55,357 bases of DNA, taken from an uncultured Clostridia bacterium. GTDB lineage: Bacteria; Bacillota; Clostridia; Christensenellales; Aristaeellaceae. The stretch covers positions 1 through 55,357 of the forward strand of contig CAKUCW010000015.1 of assembly GCA_934643825.1 (NCBI GenBank), written 5' to 3'. Position 1 is the stretch's first letter; each line of letters begins with the position of its first letter. The position numbers and the translations under genes were made by a program. The notes beneath the pieces are model-generated. The model saw only the letters and a list, made by a program, of their open reading frames with translations, was not told where the DNA came from and made no database searches. Below are positions 23,058 to 31,913 of the stretch, piece by piece.

Positions 23058-25124
23058 TTACGCCAGCTCAATCGCCTTTTTCACGGCGTCAATCGGATCA
23101 CTGTAAAAAATCGGCTGCACAGCCGTCAGCAGCTCGCCCGGAACGTGCATCAGATCCTGCATGCTTTGAATCGGAAGCAGCAGCTGCTTAGCGCCCGCGT
23201 TCTTCGCTACGCGGACGATGTTTTCCAAGTTTTTGATTTCGCCCATCGAGCCGGACAGTTTGATTTCGCCGATCACCGCCGTCGCTTCTGTCACGGGGCG
23301 GTTGGCTACCGCGCTGCAAAGACCGACCAATTCCGCCACGGATACCTCCGCGCTCGGTCCCTTGCTCTGCGGATCGGCATAATAAAGCAGATAATCATGA
23401 TCCGCGAGCGTCGCGCCGGGCAGGATGGTTTTGACCTTATCCACGAAATAATACCATGCCGCATCGATACATTCGTTCACGGCGCGGCTTCCTGAGATAC
23501 CCTGTCTCTCCATCTTGCCATTGCCGCGGATGACCTTGTTTTCCAGCCGATAGACCGCCACCTCGCCGTCATCCTCACTCGCGCCGAGCGCAAACACATG
23601 ACCCGCAGGCAGTTTTTCGGCAGGAATCAGCGTATTGGAAGCCTGTTCCGGCACGGAAACGACGGTTTCGCTGCCGTATTCATCCACATAGCCCAGCGCA
23701 ACATCCGCAAATTCCACGCCTGCCATGAGCTTGAGCTGCTCCTTCACGCGCCGCCGTCCCTCAATCGCGTATTCCAGCAGCCGGCGCATCTCCTCTTCCG
23801 TCACGTTTTCATCCGGGAAAATCAGCTTGATCAGACCGGACATGGTCTTGCGCACGGCGATCTCATCGCGCTTGTTAAATTTGTTGTTCAGGCGGAAATA
23901 GGAATCGAGCAGATGCGTACAGTCCTTTTTGCGCAGCTCCCGCGTTAATTCGGCTAAGCAGTCCGTAATCAGCCCATATTTTTCCGTCAGCAGCTCCGAG
24001 CGCATTTTCGGAATTTCCCAGCCGGGCAGATAATAATGAATCCGGTCAAAAAACGCGCTGTCGTTGTTAAATTCCGGCGGGAACGGCTCGAACAGGTGCG
24101 CAACCTTGAGCAGATTCTGCACGCTGTCGTTGATGTTGCCGACAAAGACCATCGACGCATCCGCATTGATCATATCCCGTCCGCGGGCAAACGAGCCGGA
24201 CGCCATGTAATCCTTCATGATCTGAATCGCGTCGAGATCGCGGAAACGCATGCCCGCCACCTCGTCAAACGCCACGCAATCCCAATGCCCGACCAGCCCG
24301 ACCCTATGCGCCGACATGGAGTAGAACAGGTTCGCCGTGGTCGTCTGTCCGCCGCTCATCAGAATGGAATACGGCGAAATCTCTTTATACAGATGGCTCT
24401 TGCCCGTGCCTCGCGGTCCAAGCTCGCAGAGGTTGTAGTTATGCTCGGCGAGCGGCACCATGCGCTCGATGAAATGCAGCTTCTCCTTTTCGCTCAGCGC
24501 GTCCGGCTCCATGCCCTCCGAGCGAAGCAGCAGCGCAATCCATTCCTCCGTGGTAAACGCCTTGCGCTTGCCAATCATCTCTTCCGCGTCGAGATTAGGG
24601 AGCTGAATCGGCTTGAGTCCGAGAATGCGGAAGGGCGAATCCTCCGGCCCGCGCTTTTTGCGGCGCTTCTTTTCGTCCTCCATCGAATCCTGCTGATAGG
24701 TATAGCCGATGCGTGCGATGCACCAGATGCCGCCCATCAAAATTTTGGTGTATTTCACGGCGTAATCGCTTTGCAGAACGAACGGCTCAATCTCCAGATT
24801 GGAAAACCTCGCGACATACATATCCTTGTATTCGTCCAGCACCGCACTGACCTTGTCGATGACGGTGTATTCCCCGCGCTCGCGGATGAGCGATTTCACC
24901 TTTTCGCTTTCTTCCGGGCGGACATAGTTTTCCGCCAAAATCTTGCGAATCTTCTCCACGCCCTCGGCAATCGCCGTTTCATCGTCGGTCGCGCAATACA
25001 TGCCAAGCAGATATTCCAGCACGAAGGTCGGCACGTTTGCGCCGCGGCGAAGCAGCGCCGTCAAATCCTTTCGGACGACCTTCCCCGGAAACACCTCGTT
25101 GATCTTTCGATCCAGTGCATCCAT
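23058..25124 (-). CDS. brxL: BREX Lon-like protease/ATPase BrxL
   Basis: BrxL, 688 aa. It has an N-terminal BrxL-specific region, a P-loop ATPase core (GPRGTGKSHLY, about residues 238–248) and a C-terminal Lon-type domain with the serine motif GPSAEVSVAEL (about 590) and a lysine in NAGAKQLLLP. In BREX type 1, BrxL forms ring-shaped complexes needed for phage exclusion. The length and domain order are as in the family. ATG 25124 has a GGAGG site. It lies 12 nt after pglZ. Confidence 0.93.
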   Translation of the reverse strand: MDALDRKINEVFPGKVVRKDLTALLRRGANVPTFVLEYLLGMYCATDDETAIAEGVEKIRKILAENYVRPEESEKVKSLIRERGEYTVIDKVSAVLDEYKDMYVARFSNLEIEPFVLQSDYAVKYTKILMGGIWCIARIGYTYQQDSMEDEKKRRKKRGPEDSPFRILGLKPIQLPNLDAEEMIGKRKAFTTEEWIALLLRSEGMEPDALSEKEKLHFIERMVPLAEHNYNLCELGPRGTGKSHLYKEISPYSILMSGGQTTTANLFYSMSAHRVGLVGHWDCVAFDEVAGMRFRDLDAIQIMKDYMASGSFARGRDMINADASMVFVGNINDSVQNLLKVAHLFEPFPPEFNNDSAFFDRIHYYLPGWEIPKMRSELLTEKYGLITDCLAELTRELRKKDCTHLLDSYFRLNNKFNKRDEIAVRKTMSGLIKLIFPDENVTEEEMRRLLEYAIEGRRRVKEQLKLMAGVEFADVALGYVDEYGSETVVSVPEQASNTLIPAEKLPAGHVFALGASEDDGEVAVYRLENKVIRGNGKMERQGISGSRAVNECIDAAWYYFVDKVKTILPGATLADHDYLLYYADPQSKGPSAEVSVAELVGLCSAVANRPVTEATAVIGEIKLSGSMGEIKNLENIVRVAKNAGAKQLLLPIQSMQDLMHVPGELLTAVQPIFYSDPIDAVKKAIELA

Positions 25125-25136
25125 GTTCCCGCCTCC

Positions 25137-27671
25137 TTAAAAATCAAAGTCCATGCCGAACACAATGTCGATGGTAAACGGAACCCGAACAAGCTCGGTC
25201 TTATCCTCTTCATCGGTCAGCACAAGATCGTAACGTTCGTTTTTATCATAGCTGCTGCCCAGCAGTCGGAAGGTGACGCGTGTTGTGCGGTCGTTGTTCT
25301 CTATCGCGGTGCTGTCGCCGATGATGCGGTGGCTGTCGCTGATGGGCTGCCCGCGCCTGTCCACAAAACGTGCGTTGACCGTGCGCGGCTGCACCTTGCC
25401 GCCGCAAGCCTCCTGCTGATAAAACACCAGCGTAAAAATGCCGTTGCTGATGGTTCGATTCTCGCCAAGCAGCACGATGTTGGTCTTGGTAATCGCACGA
25501 TAGCCCTTCTGCCCCGCTTTTTTGTTGCGGTAGGCAATCAGCGGAACAGCCAGTTCCTGAAGCGAAAGCCCGCCGTGCATATACGGCGACGCGCCGCCCT
25601 GCTGCTTGAAGCGCAGATCACCACGCGGGGTGACACACGCCCATTCCCGTCTGCCGAGCATCGTCAGCGGCATGGAAAGCGTGCGCTCATCGCTGATATT
25701 CTCCCGCACAATCGCGTAGCGGCGCTTGTAGCAAAGCACATCGCCCGCCGCAAGCTCGCGCTCTGCTTTATCCGTTTCATCCAGCGGCGAACGGGTGTAG
25801 ATGAACCCGTGATCCGCCGTGACGTAGATATACGCGGCGCTCAGCTCGCTGACCAGCATGCGCATCACCTGCTCGATTTCGCCCATCGCGGTTTCGCACG
25901 CGGCAAACACATCGCCGTCGCTTTCGCCCGTGCGGTCGATGACGTCCTGATAGAGATAGACGACCTTCGACTCCCGCGCAATCTCCTGCCGCTGGGTGCG
26001 CGTCATCCGCCGGAATAATCCCAGTTCCAGCGCGGTGCTTTGAGGACACGCCGCCCGCAAAACCGCTTCGCGATTGCCCGCGTCGGTGCGCATGCCGTCG
26101 CAAAGCACGCTCAACTCCTCCGTGAGCGTCAGCTTTTTGTGCGGCAGCAGCGCCGCCATGCCGACCGGCGTGATCGTCGGGATCGCGCCGACCATCGCCG
26201 TGCAGACCGTGTTGCCCGAAAGCCTGCCGTGCAGCCGCTCGGTCAGCTCCTGCGCAACGTCATAGCGCAGCGCATCGGAGATGATGACAAACGTTCGCGC
26301 ATCTTCCCCGCGCACATGTTCCGCGTAGAACCGTTCCTGACGCGGCACAATTGCCAGCGCGGTTTCCAGCGTCTGCCCTGCCAGCAACGCCGACCAGCAG
26401 ACGCCCAGCGGCGCGAGGTAGCCGTTTTTATACAGCCGTTCCGCCGCCTGCATCGCCGCTTTCAGCTCGTCCTCCAACGCGAACAGCCCCAGCGTCAACG
26501 CCTGATCCGCCGCCGCGCACACATGGCGATACGCCGCGTCCATCCGATACAGGCGCGAAGCATACGCCGCGAACATCTCCTCCGCGTCGGTGAAGTGGAA
26601 GCCCTCTCGATAAGCGCGGGCAAACAGCTGCATATCGCACAGCGCCCCCAATACATCCGCATACGGCGCATACAGCCCCCACCACGGCAGTTCCCGCCGC
26701 GCCTGCATCATCTCCTGCACCTCATCGACATTCATGCTGTTCTGCGCAAACGCCGTCAGCGTCGTGCGAATCAGCAGCGCATCCACGCAGGGGTAGACCG
26801 ATACGCGCATCAGCTCCGCACGCTCAAGCCTTTGCAGCCGCGCCGCGATGGGATAACGTTCCTCCACCGCGTGGCAGGTTTCCAGCAGGGCTTCTCTGTC
26901 CGTATGCAGCCATTTGGTGAACAGCGCATACGCCTGCTGCGCGTAATCCGCCGCGCCCGGCAGACCCGCGAACGCATCCTCCGGCGCGTTGAGCCAAGCC
27001 GCGCTCGTCAGCAGGTAGCAGGCAAGCTCCCCTGCGTCCCGCTGACCGGTATAGCCGAACGCCCCTTCAACCAGCAGCCAGAACGCATCCTCCCCGCAGA
27101 ATTTTCCAATGGCTTTCAGCTTCTCGTTTTCTTCCTCGCGCATGCCAAGCACCACCGCGCCGACCACATCCGGAAACGACGCGCTTTTCAGCCCGCAGAG
27201 CACGCTCATCACGCCGATTTTCAGCTCCTGCTCGGTGCGGTAATCGCTCTTGAGCGCACCCAGCTTCGCCACGCGCTCGCGGCTGGCGAAAAAACGCCCC
27301 ACACTCCGCGCATAGCGCCGCATATCCACGCCGTCGGCGATATGCAGCTCTTCAAAGAGCAGCGACCAGTAATCCGCTCGGAATTCCTCGCTGTATTTGA
27401 ACACATCCGCCAGCCAGTTATCCTGCCAGCGCTCAAACTCCCTCGGGCAGTAGAGCAGAATATTCTCCTGCGCGTAATCGCTCTCGATCTGCCGCCGCAG
27501 GGTGAACCACTCGTTCTCCCGCATGATGAGGATGCGCACATCGGGCAGCTCCATCTGCTCCACGTCGGCGGCAAAGCCGCCCTGGTCATCCCTGAACACG
27601 ACGATGCGCCGCGTGTAGTATTCCGGAAGGGGCGCGGCAAAACGCCGCAGCAATTCCTGCCGTACATCCAT
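25137..27671 (-). CDS. pglZ: BREX alkaline phosphatase-like protein PglZ
   Basis: PglZ, 844 aa, the hallmark protein of BREX systems. The C-terminal alkaline-phosphatase-fold domain shows TFVIISDALRYDVAQELTER (about residues 455–475) and YVTADHGFIYTRSP (about 617–630), the two metal-site segments of the PglZ family. The N-terminal half is helical and family-specific. ATG 27671 follows GGAGGGG and overlaps nothing, 14 nt after the pglX 3' gene. It is required for BREX methylation and defence in studied systems. Confidence 0.95.
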   Translation of the reverse strand: MDVRQELLRRFAAPLPEYYTRRIVVFRDDQGGFAADVEQMELPDVRILIMRENEWFTLRRQIESDYAQENILLYCPREFERWQDNWLADVFKYSEEFRADYWSLLFEELHIADGVDMRRYARSVGRFFASRERVAKLGALKSDYRTEQELKIGVMSVLCGLKSASFPDVVGAVVLGMREEENEKLKAIGKFCGEDAFWLLVEGAFGYTGQRDAGELACYLLTSAAWLNAPEDAFAGLPGAADYAQQAYALFTKWLHTDREALLETCHAVEERYPIAARLQRLERAELMRVSVYPCVDALLIRTTLTAFAQNSMNVDEVQEMMQARRELPWWGLYAPYADVLGALCDMQLFARAYREGFHFTDAEEMFAAYASRLYRMDAAYRHVCAAADQALTLGLFALEDELKAAMQAAERLYKNGYLAPLGVCWSALLAGQTLETALAIVPRQERFYAEHVRGEDARTFVIISDALRYDVAQELTERLHGRLSGNTVCTAMVGAIPTITPVGMAALLPHKKLTLTEELSVLCDGMRTDAGNREAVLRAACPQSTALELGLFRRMTRTQRQEIARESKVVYLYQDVIDRTGESDGDVFAACETAMGEIEQVMRMLVSELSAAYIYVTADHGFIYTRSPLDETDKAERELAAGDVLCYKRRYAIVRENISDERTLSMPLTMLGRREWACVTPRGDLRFKQQGGASPYMHGGLSLQELAVPLIAYRNKKAGQKGYRAITKTNIVLLGENRTISNGIFTLVFYQQEACGGKVQPRTVNARFVDRRGQPISDSHRIIGDSTAIENNDRTTRVTFRLLGSSYDKNERYDLVLTDEEDKTELVRVPFTIDIVFGMDFDF

Positions 27672-27685
27672 CGTTTTCCCCTCCG

Positions 27686-28675
27686 TCACTTGATTTTTCC
27701 GAGTATCGCGCCGAGCTTGGCGTAATTGACCTTCACGCCGTCGTCGAGGTCGAGCGGAATGCGCATATCCGCGAGATGATGCACCTGTTCCTCATACTGC
27801 CCCAGCTCAATCAGCTGCTTTTCCAGCTTCTGGGCACGCTTACCCGCCTGCATTTTGGCGCGTCCCTCGCCGCTCTCCTGCGCACGGCGTGCGTCGTCGA
27901 GCTGCACGCGCAGGCGATCCTGCAATTCATGCACATAATCCATGCGGATGCGTCCGACGGTATCGCGGTCATAGCGGTGCAGATAAAACAGCGCACGGAA
28001 AGCCCCCGCCTTGCCGCTGTCGCAAAGCCAGTAAATCGGGCGTTTTTGATAGGTCTTGAGGTGGTCGGCGTAAAAATCGTTCAGGTAATAATTGCGGATG
28101 ACCTCGCGCGGAGTTTCGCCCTTGCCGCCGAGGGCGGACGCAACAAACGCAAGGTTTTCCTCCAGCGTTTCCTCGCCGTAGGCCTTGCGGATAAACTCGA
28201 CGGTGCGCTCGGCGATATCATCCGAAAAATACGCCTCGTCGGTGATCGGCACAATGCCGTCGCCATCCGGATAGAAAAGCCCGAGCGACGGGTCGGCGAA
28301 ATCGCAGCCTTTCGCGCCCTCTTCGATGCGAGCGCGAATCTGCGCGTCATCCCATTCGCCGCCGGCGAAAAGCAGTCCCTCGACGTAGGGCGAATATCTT
28401 CCCAGAATACACCCCACAATATAGGACAGCAGGCTGACGATCTCATCGCGCATGGAAAGCACATAGCGCATTTTGCGCTCTTCGTCGCTCGGCTCGTCGA
28501 TGATACGGTAAACCGTTACATCCTTATCGGCGACGTCGGGCGTGAGTTCTTCCTGCAAGCCGTAAATGTCGATAAAAATGCGGTTGAGTTCTTCTTCGTT
28601 GGCTTTGAGGGTATCAAAGCGGTTTTGGCAGGTTTGCTGGTATTCGCGGTATTTGTCGGAAATGAGGCGGGACAT
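27686..28675 (-). CDS. pglX: PglX C-terminal part as a separate gene
   Basis: A 329-aa protein corresponding to the C-terminal end of BREX type 1 PglX: it begins near SDKYREYQQTCQNRFDTLKA, continues NEEELNRIFIDIYGLQEELT and VSLLSYIVGCILGRYSPYV, and ends LDLDDGVKVNYAKLGAILGK. It has its own start (ATG 28675) with a CGGAG site. The 5' part of PglX is encoded at 29211–31751, and 846 + 329 residues equals a usual full PglX. The base composition is GC-rich like brxC, unlike the DNA just upstream. It may assemble with the N-terminal part as a two-subunit enzyme. Confidence 0.85.
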   Translation of the reverse strand: MSRLISDKYREYQQTCQNRFDTLKANEEELNRIFIDIYGLQEELTPDVADKDVTVYRIIDEPSDEERKMRYVLSMRDEIVSLLSYIVGCILGRYSPYVEGLLFAGGEWDDAQIRARIEEGAKGCDFADPSLGLFYPDGDGIVPITDEAYFSDDIAERTVEFIRKAYGEETLEENLAFVASALGGKGETPREVIRNYYLNDFYADHLKTYQKRPIYWLCDSGKAGAFRALFYLHRYDRDTVGRIRMDYVHELQDRLRVQLDDARRAQESGEGRAKMQAGKRAQKLEKQLIELGQYEEQVHHLADMRIPLDLDDGVKVNYAKLGAILGKIK

Positions 28676-28689
28676 GTGGGGTCACTCCG

Positions 28690-29870
28690 TTTCTTTTTAA
28701 TTACTCAAGATGTGATAGCTGTTTTTTATCTAACGTCGGTTCAATCCATTTTATTTCGTTTTCTAATTCCGGTTTTTCCAACAAAACATCTACCCATTTG
28801 CAGCATGCACTTACATAGCTCTCGTAAAATATCATTATTTTTTCAATTTCATCTAAAGAAATATCTCTTTTAGTTTTATAAGATTTTCCGTTTTTATTAG
28901 TCAACGGCATTCTTCCATTAGCATTATCTGTTTCATCTTCGAGCAATTCATTTTCATTGACATTTACTTTTATTACGACTAAGTAATCACACCATCTTCC
29001 ACCTACTCGTGCAAACAAAGCTCCTGCCGCATACTCTATCGCATCTATTACATTATCTGTCAGATAAACATATCCATATTCTGTTGTGTATCTTTTTTCA
29101 TTGAAATATGGCGTATTTTCTTTTGTCGCAACTTTGAGCTTCCCTGAATTATATATTTCTTTCCAACTTTCAAAAGTTGTTCCATGATACAAAATCATAC
29201 TCTATCCTCCTCAAATCATCGGGTGTTTCTTAAAGTCCCAGCTTGTTTCGAAAGAGTCCCAATCTTCTTTGGATATACCCACACTTTTTTTTGATTCATT
29301 CGTTATTTTTTCTTTTTCGTTTTCCGTCAATGTCGGAGTTACTACTCGCGCAACATCTCCAACTTGGCAGTGCATAGTGGAGTTAAATATTTTCAGAATA
29401 AGAGAAAATACCTTTGTATTAGCATAAGCCAATAACCAAAATTGATCTGTTTTACTCGGATAAAAGCAATGTCCTGAAATATCATGAAATGTATCGTTAG
29501 GAGCATATCTAAAGCTATTTTCTCCGCTCGTCAAATCTGTCCATGTGCATTTCTCTTTTTCTAGTACTGTCATATCTAAAACTCGTGCATGCTTCTGCTG
29601 CATTATAAAGTTAGGACTATAATTATAAAAAAGTAAATATTCAAGATTTCCATACCACTTTCTATATGCCCCTCCTTTTAAGTATTTAATCCATTTAAGT
29701 CCGAAACTACTTCCATTGAATTCCGAATAATTTACCTCGTGCCACATTCTTAAAAACTTATCATTATTTGATGTTTGCATTCCAACCTTTGGATGACCCG
29801 TCTTTTCAAAAAAATTACCATCCATATATGCTTTAATTATTTTTTCGCTCACCCAATACGCCACCGGCGC
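28690..29870. other. AT-rich mosaic segment (PglX target-recognition end plus inserted gene)
   Basis: The DNA here is conspicuously AT-rich, while brxC, pglZ, brxL and the 3' pglX gene are GC-rich. The change is sharp near 29870 inside pglX codons and near 28690 just before the 3' pglX gene. It covers the last ~220 codons of the pglX 5' part and the ADP-ribosyltransferase-like gene. This is what a swapped specificity cassette would look like. Confidence 0.7.
28701..29198 (-). CDS. ADP-ribosyltransferase-like (DUF3990-type) protein inserted in pglX
   Basis: A 165-aa protein from AT-rich DNA. It starts MILYHGTTFESWKEIYNSGK and continues GYVYLTDNVIDAIEYAAGAL: a Tyr-His-Gly-Thr strand followed by Y/V-Y-L-T-D and an A-x-x-Y/A helix, the pattern of small ADP-ribosyltransferase-fold proteins such as DUF3990. 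A late Glu (SLDEIEKIMIFYE) could be the catalytic acid. ATG 29198 has GAGGAGG that overlaps the stop of the pglX 5' part, so it is translationally linked. The context suggests an anti-phage effector or toxin tied to BREX. Family call is by pattern; function is unproven. Confidence 0.6.
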   Translation of the reverse strand: MILYHGTTFESWKEIYNSGKLKVATKENTPYFNEKRYTTEYGYVYLTDNVIDAIEYAAGALFARVGGRWCDYLVVIKVNVNENELLEDETDNANGRMPLTNKNGKSYKTKRDISLDEIEKIMIFYESYVSACCKWVDVLLEKPELENEIKWIEPTLDKKQLSHLE

Positions 29871-31751
29871 CCCCGGAATCTTCTCAAAATTATCCTGCCG
29901 TGCGGAGAAGCGGTAGGCGCATTTTTCCGTTTCCTGCGCTTCAAGAACCTTCTGTTTCTGCACATCCATGCCGCCCTTGAAATCAGACAAACGCAAATAG
30001 TTGCCCGTATAATGGATAGGCGCGTTCCTCAACACAAATGTGCAAATCGGCACGGTTGCTTCTTCAAACGCGGAATACTCCATCTGAATCAGTGTCGTAA
30101 TGCTCTTGCGTTTCAAAATATAGGTTCGCAGGTTTTCATAACTCTTGATGAACATCCAGACAAACGGACTCATAAACGCAGAGAAACCGCCCGCTTTGCA
30201 AAAACCGAAATTGCGATACATAAACACCGCAAACAAGTCTGATTTGTACTCGCTATAGTTTTCCTGAATAAACTTTTTCATTTCCTTGCTGAACTTATTC
30301 ATGTATGGCGGGTTGGAAACCACCGCATGATATTTGCCCGCAAGAAGTTTTGCCTGTTTAAGCAGTTGAACTAAAATCGCCGATTGGTCGTTCAAGGTAA
30401 CCTGTTCATCTTCTTCAAAAGCGTTTTCAGGCAGTTTTTCCAGCAAATCACAAAGTTCAGGACAAATCGCTATCATCGAACCGAATTCCTTAGCGTTTGC
30501 AAACGTATCTTTCAGAAGCTGTGCCGTGCGTTTTTCCTCAGCAGACCACTTTGGCAGAATATTTAATTCGTCATCTTCCGCCCATTCCGTGATTTCGTAA
30601 ACGTGCGGATGTATTTTGCGTTTTAAAAATCGTTTGTCATATTTGCAAGCCTGCATCATAATACTGAATGAAGCCATTTGAACCGCACGCCCATCAATAT
30701 CCAAGCCGAAAAGGTTGTTTTCAACAATCGACGATACCGCATCCCTATCCGTATAGCCTTGTACGCGGTAAATCTCCATCAACACATCAAACGCATAATC
30801 CAAAATGTGTCCCGAACCCATACAAGGGTCAAAAATCGAAAGCTGTTCGGGCGTAAGTTCCTGATTTGCCGTGCGCAGTTTCGCCAATTCCGCTTCCGTC
30901 TGTTCGTCTTGCGGCATTTCATCCATATAAAAACGCCACTGTCTGCGAAGCGTGTCATCGGGGTGTCCTTCCAGCCATACACGACCAAGGCTGTTTTCAA
31001 CCATGTATTGAACAACCCAATCCGTTGTATATAGGCACGTTGCGGCGGGAATGTCATTTTTTTGAATCGCACCGCCGTTGATATCGACAATTTCATCATG
31101 CTTTTGGCTGATGTAATACTGATACAGCCACCCGATGACCTGAATATCCGCCCAGTTTTCCTCTTTTACCTCCGCCAGCATCGCCAGCACGGAATCCTCC
31201 CGCAGAAGCCCGTCGGGGAAGAGCAGCTCCGTGTAATCGCTGATAGGCTCGAACATCTGCGGCAATACGCCCGAAAGCTGATTGCACAGCGCAATCAGCA
31301 GTTCGGTATAGAGCGTTTCGGTTTGGTTGCCCTCCAGCAGCTCGACGACGTGGGAAAAATCCACGCCGTCCAGCTCGACGTTCTGCGCCTGCCGAACCAA
31401 TTCAGGCAGAGCGCCCGGCGCATCCGGCAGCACGCGCACGGAGATCGGCAGCAGGTTATGCTCCTGCATATAGCGCAGCGCAATGAAGCGGTTGAACCAT
31501 GTGTAGGCGGCTTCCTCCATCACCTGCTCATAGCCGCGGCTTTGTATGCGCGTCAGCAGCGCGTCGCGCTGGCTGATTTCCGTCTGCGTAAGCAGCGCCC
31601 CGCCGAGCGTCTGAAACCTTTGGGATGGAACGACCGCGCCGCCCTCGCAGGTCTTTTTATCGATGCCAAATCCGCGTGCGCGATCCTTCACGCGCTCGAT
31701 GAGCGCCACGCGTGCGGCAATGGCGAAATTTTTGAGCTGGGTCTTGTTCAT
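29211..31751 (-). CDS. pglX: BREX adenine-specific methyltransferase PglX, N-terminal and target-recognition part
   Basis: 846 aa. PglX methylates adenine in host DNA so that BREX can tell self from phage. Seen: start MNKTQLKNFAIAARVALIER, SAM-binding motif I FDPCMGSGHILDYAFDVL (about residues 308–325), catalytic SNPPYMNKF (about 480), and a target-recognition region from about 600. It stops right after DWDSFETSWDFKKHP, the point where a full PglX would continue into its C-terminal domain, now encoded at 27686–28675. ATG 31751 follows GGGAGG. Catalytic residues are intact, so this may be an active split enzyme rather than a pseudogene. Confidence 0.9.
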   Translation of the reverse strand: MNKTQLKNFAIAARVALIERVKDRARGFGIDKKTCEGGAVVPSQRFQTLGGALLTQTEISQRDALLTRIQSRGYEQVMEEAAYTWFNRFIALRYMQEHNLLPISVRVLPDAPGALPELVRQAQNVELDGVDFSHVVELLEGNQTETLYTELLIALCNQLSGVLPQMFEPISDYTELLFPDGLLREDSVLAMLAEVKEENWADIQVIGWLYQYYISQKHDEIVDINGGAIQKNDIPAATCLYTTDWVVQYMVENSLGRVWLEGHPDDTLRRQWRFYMDEMPQDEQTEAELAKLRTANQELTPEQLSIFDPCMGSGHILDYAFDVLMEIYRVQGYTDRDAVSSIVENNLFGLDIDGRAVQMASFSIMMQACKYDKRFLKRKIHPHVYEITEWAEDDELNILPKWSAEEKRTAQLLKDTFANAKEFGSMIAICPELCDLLEKLPENAFEEDEQVTLNDQSAILVQLLKQAKLLAGKYHAVVSNPPYMNKFSKEMKKFIQENYSEYKSDLFAVFMYRNFGFCKAGGFSAFMSPFVWMFIKSYENLRTYILKRKSITTLIQMEYSAFEEATVPICTFVLRNAPIHYTGNYLRLSDFKGGMDVQKQKVLEAQETEKCAYRFSARQDNFEKIPGAPVAYWVSEKIIKAYMDGNFFEKTGHPKVGMQTSNNDKFLRMWHEVNYSEFNGSSFGLKWIKYLKGGAYRKWYGNLEYLLFYNYSPNFIMQQKHARVLDMTVLEKEKCTWTDLTSGENSFRYAPNDTFHDISGHCFYPSKTDQFWLLAYANTKVFSLILKIFNSTMHCQVGDVARVVTPTLTENEKEKITNESKKSVGISKEDWDSFETSWDFKKHPMI

Positions 31752-31913
31752 GATGGAAACCTCCCTGGTATTCTGCCCTCTCAGTCAGCCTTCGGCTGAC
31801 AGCTCTCCCAAGGGGAGAGCCAAGGATATTGCGCTCTGTTCTTTTTTCCAGCAGCCCCCTTGCCTCCCACTCCGGGGGAGGTGTCCGTCGTAGACGGACG
31901 GAGAGGGCTTGCT
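31752..31913. repeat. Hairpin-rich intergenic repeat between brxC and pglX
   Basis: Several short palindromes in a row: CAGCCTTCGGCTG, GCTCTCCCAAGGGGAGAGC, CTCCCACTCCGGGGGAG and GTCCGTCGTAGACGGAC. This is the style of REP-like elements frequent in gut Clostridia. It lies inside the operon and could stabilise or attenuate the mRNA between brxC and pglX. Confidence 0.65.

Noticed and set aside
28701..29198. The AT-rich insertion in pglX as an insertion sequence
   Set aside because: No transposase, no terminal inverted repeats and no target duplication seen; genes on each side have clean ribosome sites.
29211..31751. pglX 5' part as a stand-alone type IIG restriction-modification enzyme
   Set aside because: It lies inside a complete brxA-brxB-brxC…pglZ-brxL operon, has PglX-specific termini and no nuclease motif.
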